Shown here one piece after another: positions 7,885 through 15,528 of a stretch of DNA of 64,000 nucleotides. This stretch comes from CAVQZC01 sp963718315. Lineage in GTDB: Bacteria; Actinomycetota; Thermoleophilia; Gaiellales; JAICJC01. The position numbers and the translations under genes are program-made. The first letter of the stretch is position 1. Each line of letters opens with the position of its first letter. The notes below the pieces were generated by a model. The model ran no database searches. It saw only the letters and a list, made by a program, of their open reading frames with translations, and was not told where the DNA came from. The stretch is from the NCBI GenBank assembly GCA_963718315.1, contig CAVQZC010000010.1, positions 310,001 through 374,000 on the forward strand. The letters run 5' to 3'.

Positions 7885-8750
7885 CGCTCGTGTTTGCGGG
7901 GGAGCCGGGCCACGGCGCTGACGTCCTCGTCGCCGTACCCGTCGGCGACCAACTCGTCCTCCTGGGCGGCGACCAGCTCGCTGACCGCCAGGTCGAGCCC
8001 GGCGCGGCGGCCCTCGTCGATTGCGATCCCCAGATCCTTGCGGTGGAGGGAGACGCGGAAACCGAGCGGGTATGACTGGTTGATCATGTTGCGGGCGCGG
8101 TTCTCGAGCACCCAGCTCGCAGCGGCGCCCCCCGCCAGCGCCTCGACCAGCCGGTCGAGCGGCAGGCCCGCCGCCTCGGCCAGCGCGATCCCCTCGCCGA
8201 CCGTCGCGTAGGTGCCGGCGATCATCACCTGGTTGACGGCCTTGGCCATCTGGCCCGAGCCCGGCGGCCCGAGGTGGGTGATACGGCGTCCGAAGGCCTC
8301 GAGCACGGGAAGGGCCTTTGCGACGTCGTCGTCGCGCCCGCCGACGAAGATGGTCAGGGTGCCGCGCTCGGCACCCTCGGAGCCGCCGGATACGGGAGCA
8401 TCGACCAGCCCGATGCCACGCTCGGCAAGCGTCGAGGCCAGCTCGGTGGTCGCCGACGGGGACACGGTCGAGCAGTCGACCACGACCCCTCCGGCTGGAA
8501 GCGTGGTCGCTGCCCCGTCCGGCCCCAGCAGCACCGCTTCCAGGTCCGGGGTATCCGATACGCAGGTGAGAACCGCCTCGGCGTTGCGGGCGGCATCTGC
8601 CGGCGACGCGGCGCGCGCGGCTCCCGCCTCGGCCAGCTGCAGCTCCTTGTCACGGGTGCGGTTATGCACGGTCACATCGTGGCCGCCGGCGAGAAGATGC
8701 CGCGCCATCGGCGCCCCCATCGTGCCCAGTCCGATCACCGCCACCCGCAT
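7881..8750 (-). CDS. NAD(P)-dependent 3-hydroxyisobutyrate dehydrogenase-family oxidoreductase
   Basis: A 289-residue beta-hydroxyacid dehydrogenase. The Rossmann motif GLGTMGAPMARHL is at about residues 7-19, the substrate-binding block DCSTVSPS at 92-99, the DAPVSGGSEGAERGTLT signature at 117-133, and the catalytic Lys sits in GSGQMAKAVNQ (about 165-173). The C-terminal helical domain is complete. The family reduces or oxidises 3-hydroxyisobutyrate, tartronate semialdehyde or glyoxylate/succinic semialdehyde; the exact substrate is not decided by sequence alone. ATG at 8750 lies seven bases after TATCAT (leaderless). It is the first gene of a two-gene operon with the Eis-type acetyltransferase through a 4-nt overlap. 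Confidence 0.85.
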   Translation of the reverse strand: MRVAVIGLGTMGAPMARHLLAGGHDVTVHNRTRDKELQLAEAGAARAASPADAARNAEAVLTCVSDTPDLEAVLLGPDGAATTLPAGGVVVDCSTVSPSATTELASTLAERGIGLVDAPVSGGSEGAERGTLTIFVGGRDDDVAKALPVLEAFGRRITHLGPPGSGQMAKAVNQVMIAGTYATVGEGIALAEAAGLPLDRLVEALAGGAAASWVLENRARNMINQSYPLGFRVSLHRKDLGIAIDEGRRAGLDLAVSELVAAQEDELVADGYGDEDVSAVARLPRKHER

Positions 8751-8770
8751 CCGGCCGATGATAGCGGCGC

Positions 8771-9700
8771 CTAGAGGCGGGTCGCTGCCTCCGGGCCGCC
8801 CGCCTCGACCTTGGCACGGGCGGTGACCAGGTGGTAGAGCACCAGCAGCTGCACGATCGCCAGCGAGTCCGAGCGCATCAGCTCGGTGCCCAGCGTGAAC
8901 TCGCCCAGCCGCTCCGACCGTAGATGGCTGGCGAAGTGCATGTGCTGCCAGATCCGCTCCTCCAGCTCCAGCGCAGTGGCGGGCTCGAGCCTGCCAGGAA
9001 CCAGCAGGTCCTGCTCGCCGCCGGCAGCCGTCAGCGTCAGCCGCTCGTGGGACTCGCCGACCACGTCGGAGAGGTCCGGGTGGGGCAGCTCCGGGCGCAG
9101 CAGCAGGTGCGCGTCGAGGTGCACAGCGTCGGACTCGTCCTCCCCGGGCGGCGCGCCGAAGCGCACGACCACGTCCGCGTCGTGGCGCTGCGGGCGGATG
9201 TAGGCGACGGCGTCGGGTTCGCGGCGATCGAGCTCCTCCAGCACCTCGCTGGTGGTGTAGCCGCGGCGCGAGCAGTCCCTTGCCACCTTCCAGCGGCGGC
9301 GCAGACTCTCCGGCGGATCGAGGTAGACGCGCACGTCGAAGCAGTCGCGCAGCTCCTCGCTCGAGTAGCCGAGCAGCCCTTCGACGATCACGAACGGCGC
9401 CGGCTCGAGGTAGACCGGCGGGCCGAACGTGCCGTCGGCGTGCCGGTAGGCGGGCTTCAGGATCGCCTCGCCGCCGCGGAGCAGCCGCAGGTGCTGCGCC
9501 ATCACGTCCATGTAGTTGCACTCGGGGTGCAGCGGGGTGATGCCGAGGGCGCGGCGCTGTCGCCGGTCGTGGCGGTGGTAGTCGTCCAGACAGACGCGGG
9601 CGACGCGGTCGTTGCCGAGCAGGCGGACGATCCCGCGGGTGAGCGTGGTCTTGCCGGTGGCGGAATCGCCGACGACACCGAGGATGATGGGCCGCGACAC
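8771..9700 (-). CDS. Phosphoribulokinase/uridine kinase family protein
   Basis: A 309-residue P-loop kinase. Walker A is GDSATGKTTL (about 11-20), followed by CLDDYHRHDR, the Asp-containing segment typical of phosphoribulokinase, then NYMDVMAQHL and the strand FVIVEGLLGY. The family phosphorylates ribulose 5-phosphate (Calvin cycle) or related substrates. The C-terminal part after about residue 180 is characteristic of the actinobacterial variety. GTG at 9700 follows TACCCT by six bases (leaderless). The divergent LysR-family regulator reproduces the cbbR-cbbP arrangement, but no RuBisCO gene is in the window, so a role in CO2 fixation is unproven. Confidence 0.8.
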   Translation of the reverse strand: MSRPIILGVVGDSATGKTTLTRGIVRLLGNDRVARVCLDDYHRHDRRQRRALGITPLHPECNYMDVMAQHLRLLRGGEAILKPAYRHADGTFGPPVYLEPAPFVIVEGLLGYSSEELRDCFDVRVYLDPPESLRRRWKVARDCSRRGYTTSEVLEELDRREPDAVAYIRPQRHDADVVVRFGAPPGEDESDAVHLDAHLLLRPELPHPDLSDVVGESHERLTLTAAGGEQDLLVPGRLEPATALELEERIWQHMHFASHLRSERLGEFTLGTELMRSDSLAIVQLLVLYHLVTARAKVEAGGPEAATRL

Positions 9701-9771
9701 GGCACCAGGGTACGCGGCGGGCCGCTCCCGAAGCAATCCAAAGCAGATCGTGAACTGTCGAGGCGCCTTGA

Positions 9772-9786
9772 TAAGCTCGCGGCTTA
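9772..9786. promoter_or_regulatory. Candidate LysR-type dyad in the PRK-lysR intergenic region
   Basis: TAAG-7 nt-CTTA inverted repeat, eight bases before the LysR start and about 70 bases before the divergent kinase start. Such a dyad with outer T and A is the usual LysR-family recognition shape. Short arms make this tentative. Confidence 0.35.
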
Positions 9787-9793
9787 GCATCCG

Positions 9794-10684
9794 ATGACAT
9801 TCGGCCAGCTGAACACCTTCCTCGCCGTCGCCCGCACCGGGTCGGTGCGCGCTGCGGCCGCGGCACTGGTCGTCACCGAGCCGGCCGTGTCGGCCTCGGT
9901 CACCGCGCTCCAGCGCGACCTCGGAGTGCAGCTGCTGACCCGTCGGGGCAGGGGTGTCGCCCTGACGCCCGCAGGCGAGACCCTGGCCCGCTACGCCGCC
10001 GAGCTGCTCGCCCTCCGCGACCAGGCGCTGGGCGAGCTGCACGGCGGCCGCTCGCTGCGGCTGGCGGCCGTGACGACCGCAGGCGAGTACCTGCTGCCGG
10101 CGCTGCTGAAGGGGTTTCGGGTGCAGCGCCCCGACATCCAGGTGTCGCTCGACGTCGACAACCGCGAGCACGTGATGGAGCGGCTGGCGCGCCGCGAGAT
10201 CGACGTCGCGATCGGCGGCCGGCCGCCATCCGGCACGGGAATCGCCGGCACGCCGCTGTTGCGCTACCGCCTGATGGTGGTCGCGGCCGCCGGCGAGCCG
10301 GTCGACGACCTATCCGACCAGACGTGGCTGCTGCGGGAGCCTGGATCGGGCACCCGCGCCGCCGTCGAGGCATACCTCGAGGAGCACGGGATCACCCCTC
10401 GTTCGACGATGACGCTCGGCTCGAACGGCGCCATCCGGCAGGCGGTCGCGGTCGGGCTGGGGGTGTCGCTGATGTCAAACCACGCGGCTGGGCCCGATCT
10501 GCGAGCGGGGACGATCCGCCGCGTCGAGGCGCCGGGCACCCCGCTCCGGCGCGCCTGGTTCGTGCTGCGCCGCGACGGCGGGCCAGAGAGCGCACCGGCC
10601 AGCGCGTTCAGGGCGTTCTGCGCCTCGCGCGAGGCGCGACTGGCCCTGCTCGCGTCGCTCCGGCCGGGTCTAACCGGTGTCTGA
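9794..10684 (+). CDS. LysR-family transcriptional regulator (CbbR-like)
   Basis: A 296-residue LysR regulator: winged HTH at residues 1-60 (FGQLNTFLAVARTGSVRAAA, then VTEPAVSASVTALQRDLGVQLL) and a type-2 periplasmic-binding-like effector domain from about residue 90. Its divergent placement next to a phosphoribulokinase and the general sequence pattern resemble CbbR. CbbR proteins sense metabolites such as RuBP or NADPH; the ligand here is unknown. The start ATG at 9794 lacks a clear ribosome-binding site. The 3' end overlaps the convergent PilZ gene by 15 bp. Confidence 0.85.
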   Translation: MTFGQLNTFLAVARTGSVRAAAAALVVTEPAVSASVTALQRDLGVQLLTRRGRGVALTPAGETLARYAAELLALRDQALGELHGGRSLRLAAVTTAGEYLLPALLKGFRVQRPDIQVSLDVDNREHVMERLARREIDVAIGGRPPSGTGIAGTPLLRYRLMVVAAAGEPVDDLSDQTWLLREPGSGTRAAVEAYLEEHGITPRSTMTLGSNGAIRQAVAVGLGVSLMSNHAAGPDLRAGTIRRVEAPGTPLRRAWFVLRRDGGPESAPASAFRAFCASREARLALLASLRPGLTGV

Positions 10685-11302
10685 TATGTCGGCCTGACCG
10701 GCCAGGCGTCGCAGGGCCAACAGGTCGGCGTGGGCGATCTGCGTGATCCGCGCGCCGACGGCGCAGCGGCCGTAGGCGACGTGCTTCACGTTCGCCGCCT
10801 GCGCCTCGACCAGCATCGGCGACCCACCGACCGGAGCGGACACGCTGAACCGGTCGCCCGGCTCCACCCGCAGGTCGGCGCTGAACTGGATGCCGGTCTC
10901 GGAGATGTCATCGACGCGGACCGTGTACTCGTTGCCGTCCACGGCGTTCTGGCAGTGGATGGCCCTCATCGTCCCGGCTGCGTGGACGGCCACACGGGGA
11001 GCGACGCGACCGGCGCCGTCCCGCTCTGCCGCCGTCACCTCGAGCACGCCGAGCGCCTCCTCGAAGCTGTGGTACTCCGCCTCGGTCAGGTCGCAGGAAA
11101 CGGTCCATGGGGCGCCGTCGACCGCGAACCGCAGCGTCAGCTGGTCGATGCCGGCCATCTTCAGCCGCGGCAACAGGACGCGGACGGTTTCCCCCTCCAC
11201 CTGCTGCACCTTGCACGAGAGCTCGTCGCCCTCCGGACTGACTGCGCGAACCGACCCCTTGCCGATCAGCGACTGCAGCGCCTGCGTCGCCTCCGCATCC
11301 AT
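10670..11302 (-). CDS. PilZ domain protein coupled to pruA
   Basis: A 210-residue cytoplasmic protein with an N-terminal YcgR-like beta domain and a C-terminal PilZ domain from about residue 95. The c-di-GMP signature is present: an RxxxR element (RVAPR) and a DxSxxG element (DISETG), about 40 residues apart. PilZ proteins bind c-di-GMP and relay it to motility, polysaccharide or envelope machinery. ATG at 11302 shares one base with the pruA stop (TGATG), so translation is coupled to the proline-catabolic dehydrogenase. No c-di-GMP synthase or motility gene is seen in the window, so the target is unknown. Confidence 0.8.
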   Translation of the reverse strand: MDAEATQALQSLIGKGSVRAVSPEGDELSCKVQQVEGETVRVLLPRLKMAGIDQLTLRFAVDGAPWTVSCDLTEAEYHSFEEALGVLEVTAAERDGAGRVAPRVAVHAAGTMRAIHCQNAVDGNEYTVRVDDISETGIQFSADLRVEPGDRFSVSAPVGGSPMLVEAQAANVKHVAYGRCAVGARITQIAHADLLALRRLAGQADISDTG

Positions 11303-12933
11303 CACTCCTCCGCCATGAACGGGTAGCGGTAGTCGGTGGGAGACACGAACGTCTCCTTGATCGTGCGCGGGCTGACCCAGCGGATCAGGTTCCACATCGA
11401 GCCGGCCTTGTCGTTGGTGCCCGACGCGCGGGCCCCTCCGAAGGGCTGCTGCCCGACCACCGCGCCGGTTGGCTTGTCGTTGACGTAGAAGTTGCCGGCC
11501 GAGTTGGTGAGCGCTTTGCGGGCCTGCTCGATCGCACGCCGGTCGGTCGCGAAGACCGCGCCGGTCAACGCGTACGGCGACGTCCGGTCGGCCAGGTCGA
11601 GCACGTCGTCAAAGCCGTTCTCGTCGTAGACGTAGGTGGTCACGATCGGCCCGAAGAGCTCGCGCTGCATGAGATCGAACGACGGATCGGTGGTCTGCAC
11701 CACCGTCGGCGACACGAACCAGCCCTGCGAGTCGTCGGTCTCGCCTCCGACGACCACCTCCGCATCGTCGCTGCCGCGCACCTGCTCGAGCGCGTCGGCC
11801 TGGGTCTTGTAGGAGTTGCCGTCGATGACAGCACCCATGAAGTTGCGGAAGTCGCGGACGTCGCCGGTGCGGATGGTCGAAACCTCCTGCTGCAGCTGCT
11901 CCTTGATCGCCGGCCACAGGTTCGAGGGGGCGTAGACGCGCGAGGCGGCCGAGCACTTCTGGCCCTGGTATTCGAACGAGCCGCGGACAATCGCCGTTGC
12001 CACCGCCGCCGGGTCGGCCGAGGGGTGCGCGACGATGAAATCCTTGCCGCCGGTCTCCCCCACGATCCGCGGATAGCCGCGGTAGCGGTGGATGTTCTCG
12101 CCGACGGTGCGCCACATCTGCTGGAACACGGCCGTCGAGCCGGTGAAGTGGATCCCGGCCAGGTCGGGATGGTTGAGGGCGGCGTCGCCGATCGTGGCGC
12201 CCGAGCCCAGCACCATGTTGATGACGCCGGGCGGCAGCCCCGCCGCTTCGAACAGCTTCATCAGGAAGTACGTCGAGTAGACGGCCGTCGACGCCGGCTT
12301 CAGGATCACGGTGTTGCCCATCATGGCCGGGGCGGTCGGCAGGTTGCCCGCGATCGCGGTGAAGTTGAACGGAGCGACCGCGAACACGAACCCTTCCAGC
12401 GGCCGGTACTCGATCCGGTTCCAGACGCCGGGGCTCGAGATCGGCTGTTCCGTCAGGATCCGCCGCATGTAGGTCGGGTTGAAGCGAAGGAAGTCGGTCA
12501 GCTCGCAGGCCGCGTCGATCTCCGCCTGGTAGGCGGTCTTCGACTGGCCCAGCATGGTGGCTGCGTTGAGCGTGTCGCGCCAGGGGCCGGCCAGCAGGTC
12601 GGCGGCCCGGAGGAACACAGCGGCGCGGGCCTCCCACGGCGTCGCTGCCCACTCCGCGCGCGCCTCGGCTGCCGCGTCGATGGCGGCCGCCACCTCGTCG
12701 GCGCCTCCGACGTGGTAGTCGGCGAGGACGTGCGAACGGTCGTGCGGCGTGACCGACTCGGCCGTCTTGCCGGTGCGCACCTCGCGACCGCCGATGATCA
12801 TCGGGATGTCGATCCGCTGCCCGGACAGCTCGTCCAGGCGGCGCTTGAGACTGGCCCGCTCGGGACTCCCGGGGGCGTAGTCGCGAACCGGCTCGTTGAC
12901 CGGCGTGGGGAGAGTGAAGATGCCTGAGCTCAT
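11302..12933 (-). CDS. pruA: L-glutamate gamma-semialdehyde (1-pyrroline-5-carboxylate) dehydrogenase
   Basis: A 543-residue aldehyde dehydrogenase that oxidises glutamate semialdehyde to glutamate, the second step of proline degradation. The N-terminus FTLPTPVNEPVRDYAPGS and length are those of the single-function PruA/RocA type. Key elements are FNFTAIAGNLPTAP (NAD site), GGK after the catalytic-base motif VGETGGKDF, and the nucleophile in YQGQKCSAASR. The C-terminal PFGGARASGTNDKAG block is also typical. ATG at 12933 lies seven bases after TAGGGT and also has GGAGG one base away, which is too close for a ribosome site, so a leaderless start is favoured. No proline dehydrogenase (putA/fadM) is adjacent in the window. 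Confidence 0.93.
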   Translation of the reverse strand: MSSGIFTLPTPVNEPVRDYAPGSPERASLKRRLDELSGQRIDIPMIIGGREVRTGKTAESVTPHDRSHVLADYHVGGADEVAAAIDAAAEARAEWAATPWEARAAVFLRAADLLAGPWRDTLNAATMLGQSKTAYQAEIDAACELTDFLRFNPTYMRRILTEQPISSPGVWNRIEYRPLEGFVFAVAPFNFTAIAGNLPTAPAMMGNTVILKPASTAVYSTYFLMKLFEAAGLPPGVINMVLGSGATIGDAALNHPDLAGIHFTGSTAVFQQMWRTVGENIHRYRGYPRIVGETGGKDFIVAHPSADPAAVATAIVRGSFEYQGQKCSAASRVYAPSNLWPAIKEQLQQEVSTIRTGDVRDFRNFMGAVIDGNSYKTQADALEQVRGSDDAEVVVGGETDDSQGWFVSPTVVQTTDPSFDLMQRELFGPIVTTYVYDENGFDDVLDLADRTSPYALTGAVFATDRRAIEQARKALTNSAGNFYVNDKPTGAVVGQQPFGGARASGTNDKAGSMWNLIRWVSPRTIKETFVSPTDYRYPFMAEE

Positions 12934-13004
12934 GCCTCCAACCCTACCCGGCGGCCGGCCATCTCGCCCACCCCGAACGGATGAGCGGCGGCTACGCTGA
13001 AGGC

Positions 13005-13343
13005 ATGACGATTCTCCTTCTCATCGTGCTCGTCGCCCTCGCGTCGGTCGTCGCGGGAGTCGCCCGGCACCGGGTTGCCACGGTGGCCGCCGCCGCCGCA
13101 GTCGCGCTGGCGGCGTCCCTGCTGGAGCTCCACGTCTCGGTCGCCGGCGCACTGTTCGCCACCGCCGCCGGGCTGCTGATCGGCCTCCCCGTCGCCGCCG
13201 CGGCACTCATCGCACTCGCGATCATGCACCCGTGGGTGACCCTGCTCGACGCCGCGCGCCGCCGCACCGGCCATTCCCGCATCGGGCTGGCGGTCGCGAT
13301 GGTGCGGCTGCTGGTCGCAGGCCGCCGGCTCATACTTCGGTAG
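13005..13343 (+). CDS. Small integral membrane protein
   Basis: A 112-residue protein with three or four hydrophobic segments (about residues 1-18, 24-40, 44-75) rich in Ala, Val and Leu, ending in a basic tail RRRTGHSRIGL...GRRLILR. No recognised family. ATG at 13005 is six bases after TACGCT, a leaderless start; the longer frame from 12981 has no promoter of its own. Divergent from pruA across 71 bp. Confidence 0.6.
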   Translation: MTILLLIVLVALASVVAGVARHRVATVAAAAAVALAASLLELHVSVAGALFATAAGLLIGLPVAAAALIALAIMHPWVTLLDAARRRTGHSRIGLAVAMVRLLVAGRRLILR

Positions 13344-13425
13344 AGCCGGGCCTCCACGCGGCGCCAGCGCACCCCCGTTGAGTCGCTGGGTTCCGGAATC
13401 GCTTCCCAACTGCGATAATCGGCAG

Positions 13426-13620
13426 ATGGCGACTCGGGAGGCTTCGTCAAGCGACTGGCCGAGGGCGATTGCGGTGGGCGTGCTCGCCGCGCTCGTCCCG
13501 GTACTCGTGATGTCGGCGAACCATGGGTGGCTGAACTGGTCGATCGCCGTCACCGGGGTGCTGCTGGTCCTGACGGCGCTCGGAGCGCTCATCCTGGTGG
13601 GCGCCCGGGGAGGATCCTGA
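13426..13620 (+). CDS. Small two-helix membrane protein
   Basis: A 64-residue protein with two predicted membrane helices (about residues 11-26 and 31-58) and a short Gly-rich tail. Family not recognised. The start is supported by a GATAAT box (13414-13419) six bases upstream of ATG 13426, which makes this one of the clearer leaderless genes. It follows the preceding membrane-protein gene by 82 bp on the same strand. Confidence 0.55.
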   Translation: MATREASSSDWPRAIAVGVLAALVPVLVMSANHGWLNWSIAVTGVLLVLTALGALILVGARGGS

Positions 13621-13679
13621 GCACCCGCCTGGCAATCGACTGCCGCCGGACGCTCACCGTCCGCCAGAAGCAGCGACGA

Positions 13680-14082
13680 CTAGACGCCTGAGGGCGACTC
13701 GTTCGGCAGGATCAGCAGGTCGCGGATCGACACGATCCCGACCAGCGTGCCGTCGTCGACGATCGGCACGTGGCGGAAGCCGCCGTGGATCATCATCATC
13801 GCCGCTTCGCCGTTCGTCGCCGTGCTCGCCACGGTGATCGGGTTTCGGGTCATCCACTGCTCGACCGTGCCCTCGATCGTGCCCGGCGCCGACCGCGCGC
13901 AGCACGTCGCGCTCGGTGAGGATGCCGATCAGCGCGTCGCCCTCGGTGACCAGGATGGCGCCGACCCGGCGCTCGGCCATCATGTGGGCCGCCTCGACCA
14001 GCGTGTGGACGGTGTCGACGGTCAGCAGCGACCGCGTCATCGTGTGGGAGACGTGCTCCTCGGCAGTTCGCTGGTAGCTCAT
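13680..14082 (-). pseudogene. CBS-domain pair protein with a one-base frameshift
   Basis: A complete two-CBS-repeat protein of about 134 residues is spread over two frames. The first frame (ATG 14082) gives VSHTMTRSLLTVDTVHTLVEAA and GALIGILTERDVLRAV-like CBS1 text; after about 13890 the second frame gives VEQWMTRNPITVAS, GGFRHVPIVDDGTLVGIVS and IRDLLILPNE of CBS2, ending at 13680. CBS pairs bind adenosine nucleotides and act as energy sensors. The total length is 3n+1, so one surplus base in a G-rich run (13885-13895) explains the break. It is divergent from the precorrin-2 dehydrogenase gene. Confidence 0.7.
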
Positions 14083-14134
14083 GGGCCGACGATCCTACCG
14101 CGGGATCAAACTCGCTCGCCAGTACCATGCGGAT

Positions 14135-14872
14135 ATGCCGGCCGCGGCCTACACGGGCAAGCCCTGCGTCTGTCAGCACCGCCTCGACGCGTGCGACCAG
14201 CGGTGCGTGGCAGACATGATGAGCACGACCTTCTACATGGCGTGCCTGAAGCTGACAGGCCGTCGGTGCCTGGTCATCGGTGCTGGCTCAGTGGGCCTCG
14301 AGAAGATCGAAGGGCTGCTCGCATGCGATGCCGGCGTGCACGTCATCGCCCCCGAGGTGTCTGCCGAGGTCGAGGAGCTTGCCAGCGCAGGCGACATCGA
14401 GCTGACCCGTCGCAGCTACCGGCCGGGCGACCTGGAGGGACACTTCCTCGCGATCGCCGCCACCAGCGACACCGACACCAACGTGGCGGTGTTCGGCGAG
14501 GCCGAAGCGCGGTCGATGCTGTGCAACGTCGTCGACGTGCCCCCGCTGTGCAGCTTCATCCTGCCGGCCATCGTCCGCACCGGCGCGATCGCCATCGCGA
14601 TCTCGACCGCCGGCGCCAGCCCGGCTCTGGCCAAGCGGATGAAGCGCGAGATCTCCGAGCTGTTCGGCGAGGAGTACGCCGAGCTGGCCGTGATGCTGAA
14701 CGACGCCCGCGGCTGGGCGAAGGCGACGCTCCCGACCTACGACGACCGCAAGCGCTTCTTCGAGGGCATCGTCAACGGCGATCCCGACCCCGTGCAGCTG
14801 CTGCGCGACGGCGAGCGCGAGCGCGTCGTGGAGCTGATCGCGGCCCGCCAGGCCGCAGCTGTCCCGGCCTAG
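14135..14872 (+). CDS. Precorrin-2 dehydrogenase/sirohydrochlorin ferrochelatase-like protein (Met8/CysG N-domain)
   Basis: A 245-residue bifunctional-type siroheme biosynthesis protein that oxidises precorrin-2 with NAD and may insert iron. The NAD-binding part reads CLVIGAGSVGLEKIEGLL (about 46-63), followed by ELTRRSYRPGDLEGHFLAIAATSD and NVVDVPPLCSFILPAIVRTGAIAIAISTAG, the family signature. A 30-residue N-terminal extension contains CVC and further Cys and His residues (about 8-25), unusual for the family and possibly metal-binding. ATG at 14135 is six bases after TACCAT (leaderless). An internal ATG at 14221 would remove the Cys-rich extension and give the classical length. A terminator hairpin follows. 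Confidence 0.85.
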   Translation: MPAAAYTGKPCVCQHRLDACDQRCVADMMSTTFYMACLKLTGRRCLVIGAGSVGLEKIEGLLACDAGVHVIAPEVSAEVEELASAGDIELTRRSYRPGDLEGHFLAIAATSDTDTNVAVFGEAEARSMLCNVVDVPPLCSFILPAIVRTGAIAIAISTAGASPALAKRMKREISELFGEEYAELAVMLNDARGWAKATLPTYDDRKRFFEGIVNGDPDPVQLLRDGERERVVELIAARQAAAVPA

Positions 14873-14877
14873 AAAGA

Positions 14878-14913
14878 AGGCGCCGCAGACCGCTGTGGCG
14901 GCCCACGGCGCCT
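14878..14913. terminator. Hairpin terminator between convergent siroheme and infA genes
   Basis: Perfect 8-bp inverted repeat AGGCGCCG...CGGCGCCT enclosing 20 bases, lying in the 56-bp gap between two convergent genes. There is no long U run, so it may act in both directions as a GC-rich actinobacterial-type terminator. Confidence 0.55.
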
Positions 14914-14928
14914 CCTAGAAAGAGCGGC

Positions 14929-15147
14929 CTACTTGAAGCGGTAGGTGATCCTGCCCCGGGTCAGGTCATACGGCGACAGCTCGACCTTCACCCGATCGCC
15001 GGGAAGGATGCGGATGTAGTAGCGCCGCATCTTGCCGGAGATGTGCCCGAGCACCGTGTGCCCGTTGTCGAGCTGAACACGGAACATCGTGTTGGGGAGG
15101 GCCTCTGTGACCTCACCCTCCACCTCGATGGTCTCTTCCTTGACCAA
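14929..15147 (-). CDS. infA: Translation initiation factor IF-1
   Basis: A 72-residue S1-fold protein, exactly the family length. It shows the near-invariant ETIEVEGEVTEALPN, HISGKMRRYYIRILPGD and SPYDLTRGRITYR stretches. IF-1 binds the 30S A-site during initiation. A TTG start at 15147 is chosen: it gives the normal length and is preceded by GGAG eight bases upstream, whereas the in-frame TTG at 15165 would put that site inside the gene. It lies directly downstream of the cold-shock gene and is probably cotranscribed with it. Confidence 0.93.
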   Translation of the reverse strand: MVKEETIEVEGEVTEALPNTMFRVQLDNGHTVLGHISGKMRRYYIRILPGDRVKVELSPYDLTRGRITYRFK

Positions 15148-15165
15148 CCCGTGATCTCCTACCAA

Positions 15166-15372
15166 CTAGCCCAGGATGTTGACGTTCGTCGCTTCCATCC
15201 CCTTACGGCCCTGCTGAGGCTCGTACTCCACCTTCTGTCCCTCGTCGAGGTTGCGGAAGCCGGAGCCGGAGATGTTCGAGAAGTGGACAAACAGATCGTT
15301 CCCACCGTCGTCGGGGCTGATGAAGCCGTACCCCTTCGCTTGCGAGAACCATTTGACGGTGCCAGTAGCCAT
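15166..15372 (-). CDS. Cold-shock domain protein (CspA family)
   Basis: A 68-residue nucleic-acid-binding protein acting as RNA chaperone. Both RNA-binding motifs are present: RNP1 as KGYGFIS (about 13-19) and RNP2 as DLFVHFS (about 26-32). It begins MATGTVKWF as usual. The start ATG at 15372 has AGGAGAG seven bases upstream. A TACACT -10 box at 15471-15476 implies a leader of roughly 90 bases, as is common for cold-shock genes. IF-1 follows 18 bp downstream on the same strand, so translation factors and RNA chaperone are expressed together. Confidence 0.93.
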   Translation of the reverse strand: MATGTVKWFSQAKGYGFISPDDGGNDLFVHFSNISGSGFRNLDEGQKVEYEPQQGRKGMEATNVNILG

Positions 15373-15470
15373 GAAAAGCTCTCCTGGTCGATTGTTCAGA
15401 ACGACGCAGGGTGTCGCTTCTTGCAGCTACCACACGCACGTTCATGAGCCCACCTGGACTCACGCGGCAG

Positions 15471-15476
15471 AGTGTA
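15471..15476 (-). promoter_or_regulatory. -10 box upstream of the cold-shock gene
   Basis: TACACT on the minus strand, 98 bases before the start codon, leaving a long 5' leader with an AGGAGAG ribosome-binding site. No good -35 element is seen. The leader contains no obvious ORF. Confidence 0.35.
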
Positions 15477-15528
15477 GCGAAACGGGCGGTCGATAATGAG
15501 CCCGCGTTTGGGGGGTTTAACCGCTCGT

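Noticed and set aside
8771..10684. Calvin-cycle operon
   Set aside because: Only phosphoribulokinase and a LysR regulator are present; no RuBisCO, so CO2 fixation cannot be claimed.
13850..14179. Alternative minus-strand ORF over the CBS gene
   Set aside because: Its Arg/His/Gly-rich text is a frame shadow; the two real CBS motifs lie in the other frames.
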